From contig JARBJD010000199.1 of the NCBI GenBank assembly GCA_033064195.1, positions 1 to 64,000 on the forward strand: a stretch of DNA of 64,000 nt, read 5' to 3'. Every line of letters begins with the position of its first letter. Positions within the stretch are counted from its first letter, which is position 1. Positions 33,399-44,829 of this stretch are shown in pieces. The notes beneath the pieces were generated by a model. It made no database searches. It was not told where the DNA came from and worked only from the letters and a program-made list of their open reading frames with translations. The DNA is from Blattamonas nauphoetae (lineage: Eukaryota; Preaxostyla; Oxymonadida). A program made the translations under genes and the position numbers.

Positions 33399-34834
33399 AC
33401 ACTAATTCTCGTTTACTGAGTTTTCCGGACTTTTACAGAGATCCACCATTCAACGGCTCACTTCATATCTCGGTATTTTTCCGGAAAATCCAACATTTCA
33501 CATACTTTTTTGAATCATTTTTGTTGTTTTTAAGAGAGAAAAGTCCAAACACAGACCTAATTTTCACTATTGACGCCAAATTTCACACCGTTTTCACGAT
33601 CGTCATTTCATCGATCAGTTTCATACTTGCTCACTTCATTCATGCTTGTTTCGCTTTCTTTTACTCTGTTTTTGTGAAAAAGTTGATGAAAACTCGACTA
33701 AAATGATGTGCTAGTGAAGTGAGAACGGCCCACAAAATGGAAGTGATGTGAGCAAAATGAAGAGGAATGGTGAAGAGATCAGATGTGAAATGGGGAGCAA
33801 AAGTGATGAAATGAATGGGACTACAGTCGGTTTTGAAGTGACAAAAACGGTCAAAAGTTGAGAAGTGAAAACATGAAAAAGTGACTTTATGGGAGAACTA
33901 TCCGACAAAATCTCCTCAAAATTTGAGCACACCTCACTCAGACCGTGAGAAAGAAGGATTTGCAGTGAAAATCGGATCAAAAAATCTATAGTGTCAAAAT
34001 GTTGGTGCAAGTGTGTCGTCACAAGTGTGATCGAAAAACCGACCCTCCAGAGCGAACTATAGGTGATGTACAACCAGAATTCTCAAAAAAGCGTCGCTTG
34101 AGTGTAATTGTGAAGTGGTTGACGTGAAAATCAATGAGAAATGAAAATTGACAAAAAATTGTGAAAACGATCGTGTGTCGAGGATCGTCAGAACCGAATG
34201 ACGCGAATACCTGTCCACTATCGTTTTGACACCTACGGAGACCATCAGAGGGTAAAAAGTGACGTGTAGGAGAAGAGCGAGACGTCACTTTCTCCTCCTT
34301 AAAAATTTTGTCATTTTCAAAATATGTTGTGGGGTCGGATCAAACTTTTTTTTCAAAAGTGCTTTTTTCCTAAAATTTCACCTATCAACATCAATTTTGT
34401 AATTTTAGAACGTGTTTGAACACAATTTGAGACATAAAGATGTCCATAGTGGCGAAATCCGAACATCGACTTTTTCGTCACTTTCTTGACCTAAGTTCGG
34501 TACGTAACTCCACGAACTCTCAACCGATTTTGATCAAACCTCTTTTGATCGATGACCTACAGTGTCCCCGAGATTTTAGAATTTTTTGTGGAATTGTTCG
34601 AAATGGTTATCACATTGGTTTCACTTGATTTGTGGTAAAAAAGAGAAAAACACCAAAAAAGTGCCAACATTTTTTCGAATGTTGCCAAAATTTGCTTCAA
34701 AATTGACACTTTTCACGAGGTCAAAATATTGGACATATTTTTAGAATTTAGGCCAAATATTGATGTCATCAAAATGTCATAAATTCCTTTTAATACAAGA
34801 TTCAAAATTGGTCAATCGGACTTGACTTTTAGTT
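33399..34834. other. AT-rich stretch without a recognised gene
   Basis: No frame with protein-like composition was found on either strand. There are many short frames and A/T runs. It forms the right flank of element C and may be host spacer or the remains of another element. Confidence 0.5.
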
Positions 34835-35248
34835 TTGATTTCAATGACAATTTCAGATTGGTTCCCATTTCGCTTCTATAACTACTCCTGCTGTTTTTTT
34901 GGTATCCACACACTGAAATCGAAGAAAGAGAAAGAAACGATCTCAATCGAACATACTGGATCGCTCACAGTTACGTCGGGTCATTCACTCATCCTCTCCA
35001 ACCTCGGTTTCATCCTCACATTTGGACAAGAAACTGTATCTGCTCTGAAAACAGCGGATGATTCCTCTCTCATCGAAGTGTCTGGTTCGCTCGTCATCAC
35101 ATCGTCTGTCCTCACAAGAATCATCTCGTCCACTGACAGTCTCATCCGAATTGAGGTGTCAGGATCTCACTCTCTCTCCTTTGAATTAAAATCCCTCATC
35201 CCATGTTCGACGCCAGCAGCTCCTCTCATCTCCTTCGCTCTCTCCACC
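34835..35248 (+). pseudogene. Beta-helix-type repeat protein fragment, cut by an inverted-repeat unit
   Basis: The plus-strand frame shows short repeats of the type SLTVTSGHSLILSN, SLIEVSGSLVITSS and IRIEVSGSHSLSFE, about 22-25 residues each, as in right-handed parallel beta-helix (pectate-lyase-like) proteins, which are numerous in oxymonad genomes. An intron acceptor (TTTCAG) just upstream suggests an internal exon. The frame runs only a few codons into the inverted-repeat unit at 35249, so the gene is incomplete here. Confidence 0.55.
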
Positions 35249-36862
35249 GGGGTTGACTAAAAACAATCCACCGATCTATCTAAAAACAATCCAATTCGAT
35301 CAAACCCATCGAACTGTTTCTATTTTGATAAAAACATTCAAAGATAGTTTTCATTTCACATTTTCATTCTATTCACTGACTGATTTACAAAATGTGAAAA
35401 AATGAGGGGAAAGCGCTGGCTACTCGACATACACAACTGTTGCATTACGTTAGTGGACATTCTTGGATGTTGTCACTTTCTTCTTCACTGTCTCCTTGTT
35501 CTTCTCATCCGACTCTTTCTTCTCTTCCGCTGCTGGTTCATTTGCTCCTTTCGCTTCTCCACTTGGTTGGTTTGACGTGACAATCTTCGCCGCAGTCTTC
35601 CGCTTCGACAACGCTGCTTTCGCCCTCCCTTCAATCGGCACGACATGCTCCACTTTCACAACTCCCTTCGGCTCTCCCACATTCTCCGTAATCGGCGTCA
35701 ATTTGGAGACAGTTCTCGCCTCTTGGGCCTCCCGTTGTTTCTTCTCCAACAGAAGCTTCTATAAAACCAGAACTTGGTTTTGTGTGTTCGCGTTGATGAA
35801 TGCAATGATATTCTCTGCTTGATAGCCTCATTTTGTGAGTTCGCTCTCACATACCGAGTCGATCGTAACGTCTCCTTTTTCCCCTCCTTCGGGAATAAAA
35901 AAAATCGATAATAGATTGATCAACGACGTTGTCGATATACCAGGGATGTTGATTGATTTGGGCGGGGGTGTAATTCTGGGGAATGACGGGAGAAAGTGAA
36001 CGAAGAATGAACGTGCAATGAGGGGATTGGAGGGAGATTGGGGGAAATGCGTGTAAAAAATTGAGAGAAAGGAAGTTTTTCTTCTCCAGAAGACATTAAA
36101 AATTCAATTCACACCTTTGTTGGATCAAACTCTCGATTCTTAGTAATGATCTTCCGACATTCAGCTGCCAGGGTTGACGGATGACAGTGTCGAGCGTGGA
36201 GGATCGTTTGAAAAAGCGCTTGTGTGTTCTGGTCCTCGAAGGGGATGAACCCGCACACGAGAGCGAACATTATTTCAACACAGCTCCAGATGTCTGAACA
36301 GTGGACATCGTATATCTGAAGAGAGTGAGGAGGAGGAGAGACGAGGGGAGAGACAATATGATTCACAAAAACACGGATGAGAAGGAAAGAATCGTCCCAA
36401 AAGAAGAACTATGTAATTCCACAAATGAACGCGGCAGGACCAATTCCACACCTTCGCTTCGATCATTTCCGACGCCACAAATCACTGTGAACGGGAGACG
36501 AGGATGGAGGGGGAAAGATGAGGAGAGAGATGATTGATGGATGATGGATGATATGACGGGAATGAAGATGAGAAAAAGACCGAAAGAAGAAGAAAAGCGA
36601 GGTGGAAGAATGAGAATGTGTGTAACTGTTCTTCGTATCCACAAACCTGGAAAAACAATCAATTGAGCAGGAATAAAACCACGATTCGCGGAGAAAAAAA
36701 AGCAGTGATTCACCGTTTTGGTCGAAATTGACTTGCGACTTTCTTCCGCTTCAACTGAAATTTTCAACAAACCTGAGCTTTCTCAAACGTTTCACAGTTC
36801 GATGGGTTTGATCGAAATGGATTGTTTTTAGATAGATCGGTGGATTGATTATAGTCAACCCC
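35249..36862. mobile_element. 1.6-kb inverted-repeat unit carrying a kinase gene fragment
   Basis: The ends are inverted repeats of about 69 bp (35249-35317 and 36794-36862), beginning GGGGTTGACTA and sharing CAATCCACCGATCTATCTAA. They are about 90 percent alike. The interior holds minus-strand exons of a protein kinase and no transposase. No target duplication is visible. It may be a gene-capturing non-autonomous transposon; a foldback-type rearrangement is an alternative. Confidence 0.6.
35450..36340 (-). pseudogene. CAMK/AMPK-like protein kinase fragment
   Basis: One exon (about 36317-36112, after a CTTCAG acceptor) encodes the kinase F-helix region YDVHCSDIWSCVEIMFALV, then CGFIPFEDQNTQALFQTIL. 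A later exon near 35975 gives TPAQINQHPWYIDNV, the end of the kinase domain. It is followed by a short UBA-like stretch and a Lys/Glu-rich tail reaching 35450. The N-lobe, catalytic loop and DFG are not found, so this is a partial copy. CGFLPFED-like motifs are typical of CAMK-group kinases. Confidence 0.7.
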
Positions 36863-36924
36863 CTTCCGCTTTGGGCAAGACTGCACTTGACGGGCCGCAA
36901 AACTCTAAGTCGCAAAAAAAGAAA

Positions 36925-37000
36925 GGACGCAGTGGGTATTGAACCCGCGTCCTGTCGTTTCACACGCGGGGCAACTACCGATTGTGCCACGCACGCGTCC
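36925..37000 (-). ncRNA. tRNA-like pol III unit (degenerate tRNA or SINE-like head)
   Basis: The minus strand contains a perfect A-box match TGGCACAATCGG and a B-box match GGTTCAATACC at tRNA spacing. Seven-base outer ends can pair (GGACGCG with TGCGTCC), and a T-rich terminator TTTCTTTTTTT follows directly. The D stem and most of the T stem pair, but no proper anticodon arm can be drawn, so a working tRNA is unlikely. A pol III-transcribed remnant within the 818-bp element fits best. Confidence 0.5.
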
Positions 37001-37031
37001 GATTGTATATGTTCGTTTGCATAGTTTATTC

Positions 37032-37175
37032 ACACTTCACCCGATCTTTCTTTTCCGTCACTTTTTCAGAATGTCTGGTCGTCTTCACAGCCCCCCGCTC
37101 AAGAGCAGGGGGGGCTGTGAAGACTATTAGTGAATTATCAAAAGAAACAAGGAAAAGACGATCTTTGTGAAGTGT
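37032..37175. repeat. Long imperfect palindrome 1
   Basis: ACACTTCAC at the left pairs with GTGAAGTGT at the right, with much of the arms matching inward to a hairpin core GTCTTCACAGCCCCCC..GGGGGGCTGTGAAGAC around 37081-37126. It is an inverted copy of palindrome 2 by its arm sequences. Confidence 0.9.
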
Positions 37176-37394
37176 AAATACAAAAAGGTACCTCTTTCGG
37201 TCAAAAAGTTGGATCAACCCATTGTTTTACAAGATCGGGGGTTTCCGGGGCTTAATCATACCCCGTGCCCTCTCACGAAAAATTTCAAATATGTCTGGAT
37301 TTTTATCTTAAACACACTTTTGATGAAATTTTGTGATTTTGAGGGCGAAAAAAAGCTGTTCATTATGGCTCGATCCAGCCCATTATTTGTTTCA

Positions 37395-37539
37395 ACACTT
37401 CACAAAGATCCTTTTTTCTATGTTACTTTTGAGAATTCACTAATAGTCTTCACAGCCCCCCCTGCTCAAGAGCAGGGGGGGCTGTGAAGACTATCCTACA
37501 TTGTGAAAAAGTGTCTGGAAAAAGGATCGGGTGAAGTGT
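37395..37539. repeat. Long imperfect palindrome 2 with a perfect 24-bp-arm core
   Basis: The core at 37444-37493 is a perfect inverted repeat with 24-bp arms and a 2-base loop (TAGTCTTCACAGCC outermost). The outer arms extend to ACACTTCAC and GTGAAGTGT. Its left arm matches the right arm of palindrome 1, so the two lie in opposite orientation. Confidence 0.95.
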
Positions 37540-37927
37540 AGATAAATCCATATCTCCAAAACCCGGTCTCAAATCGAAAAATAAATACTAATACATCGTG
37601 AAATGATATTAAACAAAGCTCCTCTTAAAATATTGGAGGGGGGCACGGGGTAGGATCATGCCGTTTCCGGCCCGTCAAGTGCAGTTATACCCCGCTTTGT
37701 ATTCTCGTCGATCACGTACATGAACGCACTCTTGAATCGAATTCCCCCACCTGACTTCTCTCGCTTCCTAAACATCTGTCTGCATATTTTTGAAAACCCA
37801 CAAAACACTATGGTCGGTTTCACTTTTTTATTTTTCTCTGAATTGTTTAACATCCTGAAAGCATGAATGAAATGCAGTTTATTGTGTGATAGAGGTTCGA
37901 TCGCGATGAGAAATGAGGTTTCATCTA

Positions 37928-40190
37928 TACTGGCCTGACCGGGGGTGACCGGTCACCTTTTACCAAAAAGTACTGACGGTCAGTGACCGAGAGTTTTTAA
38001 AATATGGGTCAGATCAAAAATGTGTCAACAATTCACGCTTGGTCAATGGCTAACCCACTTTGAAGTAAGAACGTTTAACGATACTCTCATGACAAAAGTG
38101 AAGTGTGTTGGCACAAAGAAGTCAAAGATCAAAAGAGAAAGAACAGCATTGAGGTCAAATGGCTGATCGAACCAAACAGAAGCCATCTCTTCCACGCTCA
38201 CCTCGTTCAATTCGCACAAATCAGCTGGTTGAGCCGCTTCGGTCTCTCCGTCGTCGATTTCAGCGATTGTTCTTTTCTGTTTTCGGTCGGTGAAAGAAAA
38301 CGACACGAAGTGTGACACATTCTTCGATTTGCTTTCGAGTTTGTGCTGTTCTTGTTTGATTCAGTTTGATTTCGTGCTTCCTCTCTTCTTCTCTCCTTCT
38401 CCTTCCTCAATCCCTCTTCCGCTCAGTTTCAGCTTCATCCTCCCATCCTGCCATGTTGCGACGGCGTCGGTTTTGGGTGTGCGAGGAGTGTGCGGCGTGA
38501 AGGGCGAGGACAGCGACCAGCTCTGCCACGACACAGCTGCTGATGGCTCCCAAAGTGGTCGGGTGGCTGTGTCTTTCGTATTTTCAAATAATCGTTGTTC
38601 ATCGCAATCTAACGCGCCTGTTTCCACAATTCTGCCCGTCCGGCCTTTCTGACGATCCGCTCCATCCCAAAATTGCGCTTTGCCGAATCCTTGTTCCAAA
38701 GTCAGTCCAAAACGCCTGACTATCTTTCGCTTTCTCAGCTCGTCTGGATATTGCCTCTTGTCACTCTTTTTCCTTCTTTCTGGCAACCATCTGTGCGTAA
38801 CGAAGTCTTTTTGCTCCACTTCGCCAATTCTGATCAATTTACTCTCAATGATGGAGTCGATGTGAAGATCGTCAAATGTCGTGCTTTGGGTGGATGGATG
38901 ACGATGAAGAGTGGATTGGGCACTCGGACAACACCGGACGGCAGAAGGCCAAGATCTGACAGAGAAATGAGAGAAAATGAAGGAATGGATTCGGATTGAT
39001 CAAACACGTTGAGAGGCATACACAAGGTTCTTTCGGAGTGGTTCTGACAATCAGAGCACCCTCGTCACGTTCAGGCACATAATTTTCCGGGTCATCAATC
39101 AAGAGACTTCGCACATCACCAATTTTGGGAGGAAATGTGGATGCTTTGAGTTGCACAGGTTTTGGCATATAGTCGGTCCCCTGTTCCAGTAAAACCTCGC
39201 TAGCCATTCGAGGCAATCCATAAGTCGCGTTTGGATCAGCCAGGATGAACGGAGCCTCAGCTGATATCGGTTTGGAGACATGGGTGGGATCACACTTTCG
39301 ATACAGTCGAGGAGAGACAGATCGAACTCGATGAGTCGCTGTGGAGGACGGTGAAAGGACGTTGGCCACGAATGTCTGGTCAGCCCAAATGGTGCACAAC
39401 ACATCCGAAGATTTCGCGGTTTCGATTCAGACAATCGGCCAAGCTCGATTGGCTGATGATCAGAAGCATCGGAAAGGGGACGATGAAAGAGCGGATGAGG
39501 GGGAGTATCCGATTGAGGGACACGGAAGGGTTGCGATTTGAGAGTGGACAGGGCTGGACGACGATCACTTGAGAGCTCATCACTCCCCCGACCTGTTCAA
39601 AGTGTTTGAGAGATCGTCGACAATGGTGTGCACTTTTCGCACTCGTTCTTCATTTCGTGGAGTTGCGTCGAGAGGATATCTCCGGTTTCCAGCATCACAG
39701 AACGAATGTTTTGAGAGTCGACATAACTCAAGATGTCGTGCATTGACTTGAAATAGTTGGGATATCCCTCAAGCTCAGGCTGAGTAATAAAAGGAGAACG
39801 TGAAAGAATGCTGACAGATGCACACATTTTTCAGAACAGCTTGGCGGTTCAAATTGTAGTCGGGAATCGGGATAGTGAGCTGCACAAGATCGATGGAGTC
39901 GACACGATTTGTGAGAGAAGGTCTGAATAGATGGGGGAATACTGTCGAATGGAGGTAAGAAAGATGATCAACGAAAGGACACCTTTGTTGGAAAGCGTGA
40001 GATGGAGCCGATGGGAAGATCGTATTCGTTTTTCCAAGTATGATTGAAAAGTCTTCTCATTCCACCTGTATTGGCTGTAAAGACAGAACAAAATAGTTTT
40101 CGGCCAGTTTTCAGCATTCTGAGTCGATCTGACCCTTTAAAGAAAACAGAGGTGACACTGACCGAGCCGAAAGGCTCGGTCAGGCCAGTA
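37928..40190. mobile_element. 2.26-kb inverted-repeat unit with possible TA duplication
   Basis: TACTGGCCTGACCG at the left faces CGGTCAGGCCAGTA at the right, with weaker matching over about 85 bp (GGTCAGTG, GGGTCAGATC). TA lies on both outer sides. Each end contains its own short palindrome (GGTGACCGGTCACC; GACCGAGCC..GGCTCGGTC). The interior holds minus-strand exons of an unknown gene and no transposase. The family is not assignable. Confidence 0.5.
38043..40020 (-). CDS. Unknown multi-exon gene inside the 2.26-kb unit
   Basis: Minus-strand blocks with protein-like composition follow each other: TWKNEYDLPIGSISRFPT (near 40000), ELEGYPNYFKSMHDILSYVD (39780-39700), a longer block with LPRMASEVLLEQGTDYMP and VRSLLIDDPENYVPERDEGA (39320-39020), then Arg/Lys-rich and Glu-rich blocks to 38050. 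They are separated by short intron-like gaps. No family was recognised. The number of exons and both ends are uncertain. Confidence 0.4.
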
Positions 40191-40447
40191 TATACTATTT
40201 CAGGATCAGTCACATACTCTTTCGGTTCCATTCGACTGTCCGTGTTCAATTGCAAGATCTTGCTTCGAGCTTTCGATCAACCCGACATTCAACTTGATTC
40301 CTCTGACTTGTGTCTCTTGAGAGTCATGAAACGAACCGGAAGAATGCCAGATTCCTTTGACCTCTATTGTGTGTTCCCTTATGTATATATCATTCATCTT
40401 TGATTGAAAATCTCAACTCAGACTTTGATTCGAATTGTCTCTGGGAG

Positions 40448-42669
40448 ATGAAATTTGAAGAAAAAGAAAATGTGCTTCTGTATTCAAATCGAGCTGGATT
40501 GACAGATTCTGTGCATAAACCTCAAATGTTGGAGATATTAAATGAGAACGAGACCAATGTGACAAAGATTGAACTTATTGCGCCAGTCAAGAATAGGCTT
40601 TGGTCTAAAGGAACTAAATGGAAGATGGGGAACTTTGTATCGTTGAATTATGTTTTGAAGGTGTTTTGGACCACTAATTCAACCGTTTTCTCAACAGTTT
40701 GCCAAGGTTTCTCTCATCGTTGTTCAGGATGTCATCAAGATCTACAGTCAGTTATTGGAAGTTTTCAGATATTGTTCAACTGAATCTCTGATCTTTCCAC
40801 CAACTAGCCACAATTTGTTTGTAAATCGGGAAGGAACTCTGAGATGTCTGTGTGTGACTGGTGAGACGACCTCAAATGCGAAATTATTGATCTCAATCGT
40901 GCAAGCCCTATGTGGGGCGCAATACTTACACGTAGACTTTCTTGATAGATCAGACATTGCGAAAGGAATGAATGGCCATCTTCCTGAAACGATGAAGGCA
41001 TTTCTGGAAGATCTATCAAGCTCTGAACTTCCTCAGCCACCAAAACCCCAGCAGACAGAGTCAGATCCTCTGTCGTCGTTCCATCTTGATATTCTTCCTC
41101 TCGATATTCTTTCATCGCTGGAGATCCTCCATCATCTTGCGCTTCAAATTATGCGTCCCAAATCAACTTTATCGCATCAAATTATCCTCAAAACTCTTGA
41201 AAACTTGGAGGGGACGTTGGATTTCGGAACATTCTCAGGAAAGAGCAAGATTATTTTCCTGACTGGAACCACCTTCCTTTTTGACGCGGCCAATATTCTA
41301 CATGCACTGACACCGCAACTATTAGCATCTCCGAATGGAAAAGATGTGTTGCGTGTATCATTATATGCTGCGACATTGTTCAGTAATATTGCGATGAAGA
41401 CCACAAAGGAACTTTCGTTCGACATCAAGTCATCGGTCGTTTTCATCGGGTCTGTTGCGACACTTCTGATGGCAGTGCCCATTGCATCAATGCCGATTGA
41501 ACCGTTACAATTCCTTGCCTCAACATATGTTGTCGACCTCGTATATCCTAGTTTTCCGATGATCCTACCCGTCGACTATTCAAGGTGGGAACTCAGCCTT
41601 GTATCGAAGAGTACGAATCCAGCAATCATCTATTGTGCACTGAGAGAGGTGAATTTTCGGGTTTACTCGCTTGCCTTCCGAGACTACTCGGCGCTAAGTT
41701 CGTGCTTTGCGTACGTCGAAGAATTCATCTCAACTGAACAACTTGTTGAGATGTTGAACAAACCGATGGAGGAGACTCATGATGGATGGGTATCGAAGAT
41801 GAAATTGGAGATTGCAATACTGTTGTCTTTCTGTATTCATTTTCGTCCGCACAGGGAAGGACATGTATCGTCTCGGGGGAGGGATCAACATTATGGAAAT
41901 CGACTGTTTCAAAACAATCGTCAAGTCAATCGTGTCTTTCCGAAACGTCGAATTGTCTGCGGATATCGAAAAATTGCACAACCCACACACCGTCCCACTG
42001 ACCACACACGTCGAGCCGACATTCTCCTCCCTTTTTGAAGCCCTGACTGCGATGGACAACTCGCTGGCGATCAGCGACGAAGCAATCTCCCACATCGCCC
42101 AAAACAAAGAAATCACTGCGCTGATAATGGGCATCGTGCGAGAATCTGTGTCAACACCAGAAGTATCAGCGGAGGCCGGCCTTTCGATGAGCATTCTGTC
42201 GCAACTGTTCAGCTTCGAGCCACTGGCCGAGGCGTTCCTTCTAGACAGTGGGTTCCATTCTCTGCTGTGTGACTTCACGTTGGCACACCCAAACTGGAAG
42301 GCAGAGATCTTAGCACACAACTTTGTGAAGATGGACACGCTGTTCAGATGGGAGTTGGCGTGGGTGGGAGGGAAGGAAGAAGGAAATGAGATTGTGGGTC
42401 TGACGAGACGGTTGCTGAGGGCGCTGGTCGCAGGTGGGAAAGCAACTTGTGGACTGTCGTTGTTCTCGATCGAGTATCTCAAGAGTCTACACGCGCTTCT
42501 GCGAGCGATTCGGCGAAGTGTGGTTTCGGAGGGAAAGACGATCTCGGAAGGGAAGAACGAGGCGATGGAAGTTGTGAGAGAGCAGACTGAAATGATGTTG
42601 AAGACGAAGAAAGTTGAACATTCCCCCTCTCCACCAGCACTAAACAGACAGACTGGGACTTCGACGTGA
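40448..42669 (+). CDS. Unknown 720-residue protein, three exons
   Basis: Exons 40448-40660, 40698-41832 and 41855-42669 (213, 1135 and 815 nt) sum to exactly 721 codons including TGA. The introns are 37 and 22 nt with GT..AG ends; the 22-nt one (41833-41854) is among the shortest known for spliceosomal introns. The protein is helical with long hydrophobic stretches (for example FIGSVATLLMAVPIASMPIE) of alpha-solenoid type, without a recognised family. All 17 or so glutamines are C-A-R codons. The first ATG in frame was used; an upstream exon is possible. Confidence 0.7.
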
Positions 42670-42729
42670 GTGGTCTCTCGTTCTTTTTCACTTCATCGAA
42701 TTCTGTCCCGAGTGGAGCTCAGATCTTCA

Positions 42730-42978
42730 TGTCTCCTCCTTCTCGAACTCATTGATCTCTGTGAGACAGTCAGGATCTCCCTCCATCAACTCCTACTCTT
42801 TCACTTCCTTCTCGTCGTCATCGTCGGCATCGATCCTCACAGCGACCATCGCTGCCCGGCAATCTGTGACCATCGCTGACAGAACATTCTCAAACTGCAA
42901 CACGAAGGGATCATCTCGATCTGGAAATCCATTCACAGCATGCTCGTCGCCCTCGGCCGTTGCCAACCACATCTTCAT
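42730..42978 (-). CDS. Small acidic protein or terminal exon
   Basis: The minus-strand frame starts MKMWLATAEGDEHAVNGFPD and continues with FVLQFENVLSAMVTDCRAA, then an acidic stretch DADDDDEKEVKE. It passes through one TAG (read as Gln) into ELMEGDPDCLTEINEFEKEE and ends at TGA. Unchanged acidic composition across the TAG supports the TAR = Gln code. It may be the last exon of a gene whose upstream exons lie towards 43.3 kb. The function is unknown. Confidence 0.5.
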
Positions 42979-43420
42979 CGCTCACTCTTCTCTCTCGAAA
43001 GATGTGATCGAAGCCTCTCTACGCTTCACGTGGGATCAGACCTCACGAACTTCGAAGGATTTGATGGGAAAAGAAGGAGACCATCCGAATCCGATTCCAC
43101 TCGCTCTCTTCATCCTCATTCTTCCACGAAAGGGACGGAGACACGGTGGGTGGATGAGACTGTGTGGTTGATTTGAGTTGAAGTTGGTGATTCGCAGGAT
43201 GATGGAGATGAGGAAAACGATATGTATGAACAAATGAGAAAGCACAGAAGAAAGAAGAAGTGAAAAGATGAAAAGGACAAGCGAGAGCAGAGCGGAGAGA
43301 AAGAATGGATGAAGAGACAGACGACACAGACAGCGACAGGGAAGGGAAAGTGGAGACCATGACATGCTTACACTTTCACATCTTTTTCGATATTTTTGAT
43401 TGATGTTTGTTCTGTTTCAG

Positions 43421-43822
43421 GTAATTGACTCAGAAACAAAGGGAATCGTAGAAAAGAGAACATTTTTGCCACAGCTTTCAAGAAGAGAAAGAAAATTTAA
43501 CATTGAAAAAGTGACAGTTCAGATCTCAGGGAATTCAACTTCGATTTTACCAGAAATGGGCACGATCACAAAAAAAAGCAGTCGGTCGGTCGAAGAGCAG
43601 TAATTTCAAAGCGGATTGACAGAGGATGAGGCGAAGATGACACAAGCAAGGGTAGCACGGCTCAGCACAACATCTGGGGCAATGAAGAAACATGATGTGG
43701 CCAAAAATTTTAGAAAACTTGCTCCCATCCCCCTGACCGCAATATCGTTCAATATTTGTTAATTTGACAGAATTCTGGGATAAAACGAGAATAGGTACGA
43801 AAATGAGTGTAAAGTGAAGTGA
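43421..43822 (+). CDS. Terminal exon of an unknown gene, with three TAA codons read as Gln
   Basis: A TTTCAG acceptor at 43415-43420 opens a 134-codon frame that ends at TGA (43820-43822). It contains in-frame TAA codons (one at 43601) with no change in composition across them; a helical block LTEDEAKMTQARVARLSTTS follows the first. The upstream exons were not identified. No family was recognised. Confidence 0.5.
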
Positions 43823-44829
43823 CTCCTACTCTTCAAGAGTTGAGCAAGTGACTTGAAGATTTTGTGTCATGCTTCCTAGCTGTCGTCTCTTCATCACGAC
43901 TCCCTGATTGTGTGGGATGAAGATTCTGGAGATTTTGTATCTGGTCACTGGATATCGTTCTTCATTTTCTCCTTGTAGCCTGCTCGTACGGTCCATCTCT
44001 CAACCTCCACCAAAACTAATATGTATGCATATTTCATGATATCGCTTTTTCTCTCGTCCTAATTCCGGAATTTAACTGCCTTTTTTGTTTGTTGTTGCAA
44101 CAGACCTCACTACATAGGTGGAAATCAAGTCTGTTCTCCGCTGAGCTCTTCAGAAAGAAGACAAAATGGTATAACAATCATCTAAATGGAAGAATATGGA
44201 AAAAAGAGTCGAAATAGCATGCTCTGCCATTTTCATTGATCAATATCTCATCTTTGTCCAATTATCAGTTCTGAAAGATGATTACTCATTCTCGCTGAAA
44301 AAGCCAGCCAGGAATAAAACATGAAAGAAGAAGAATATACATATGATGGAAGCGAAGATAATGAGGGCACAAGTCGCAGAGGACTCCTCCATTCGACAAG
44401 GGGGATATACAGTGGGGAAGGCAAAACTGCAACGCTGACAGAAGCGTCCTTTTTCCATTTTGCCTCCATTTCACGATTTTTATCCATATGATCGTTTCAG
44501 AAAATAAACGCTGAGAAACAATCTTGTTGACGTGACGAGAAAAAGAAACAACATGGTTTGATCTTCCAATCATTCTCCTCCAATCGCGTCCAGTCGCTCT
44601 TCCTTTCACAGTTTGACTTAATACACTCTTTCAAACTGTTTTTCAAATTTCTTCCACAATCAGACAAGCTATTCAGCCAGATTCGACAATTGTTACTGTT
44701 CAGCCAATTCAAGGTGTTTATTGTTTTTGTGTTCATCTTTATTTTGAACATCTGACAACAATCCTGCTATTCTCAGAATATCTCTCTCACCAGACAAGAA
44801 TAGCAGTCATGCTGAAGTGAACACGACTC
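43823..44829. other. No gene recognised
   Basis: AT-rich stretch with pyrimidine-rich tracts. Short frames on both strands lack protein-like composition. Confidence 0.4.

Larger units (their letters stand above)
36874..37691. mobile_element. 818-bp non-autonomous element with 24-bp TIRs and 8-bp target duplication
   Basis: Terminal repeats GGCAAGACTGCACTTGACGG and GGTATAACTGCACTTGACGG (24 bp with GCCG) face each other. CCGCTTTG is duplicated exactly at 36866-36873 and 37692-37699. The interior carries a tRNA-like pol III unit and two long palindromes in opposite orientation. An 8-bp duplication suits hAT-type or Mutator-type non-autonomous elements. Confidence 0.8.

Noticed and set aside
33711-34288. 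Minus-strand frames in the AT-rich flank of element C
   Set aside because: Composition is low-complexity hydrophobic without conserved blocks; chance frames in AT-rich DNA.
36925-37000. A functional tRNA gene
   Set aside because: A and B boxes and a terminator are present, but no base-paired anticodon arm can be drawn and the acceptor pairing is ambiguous.
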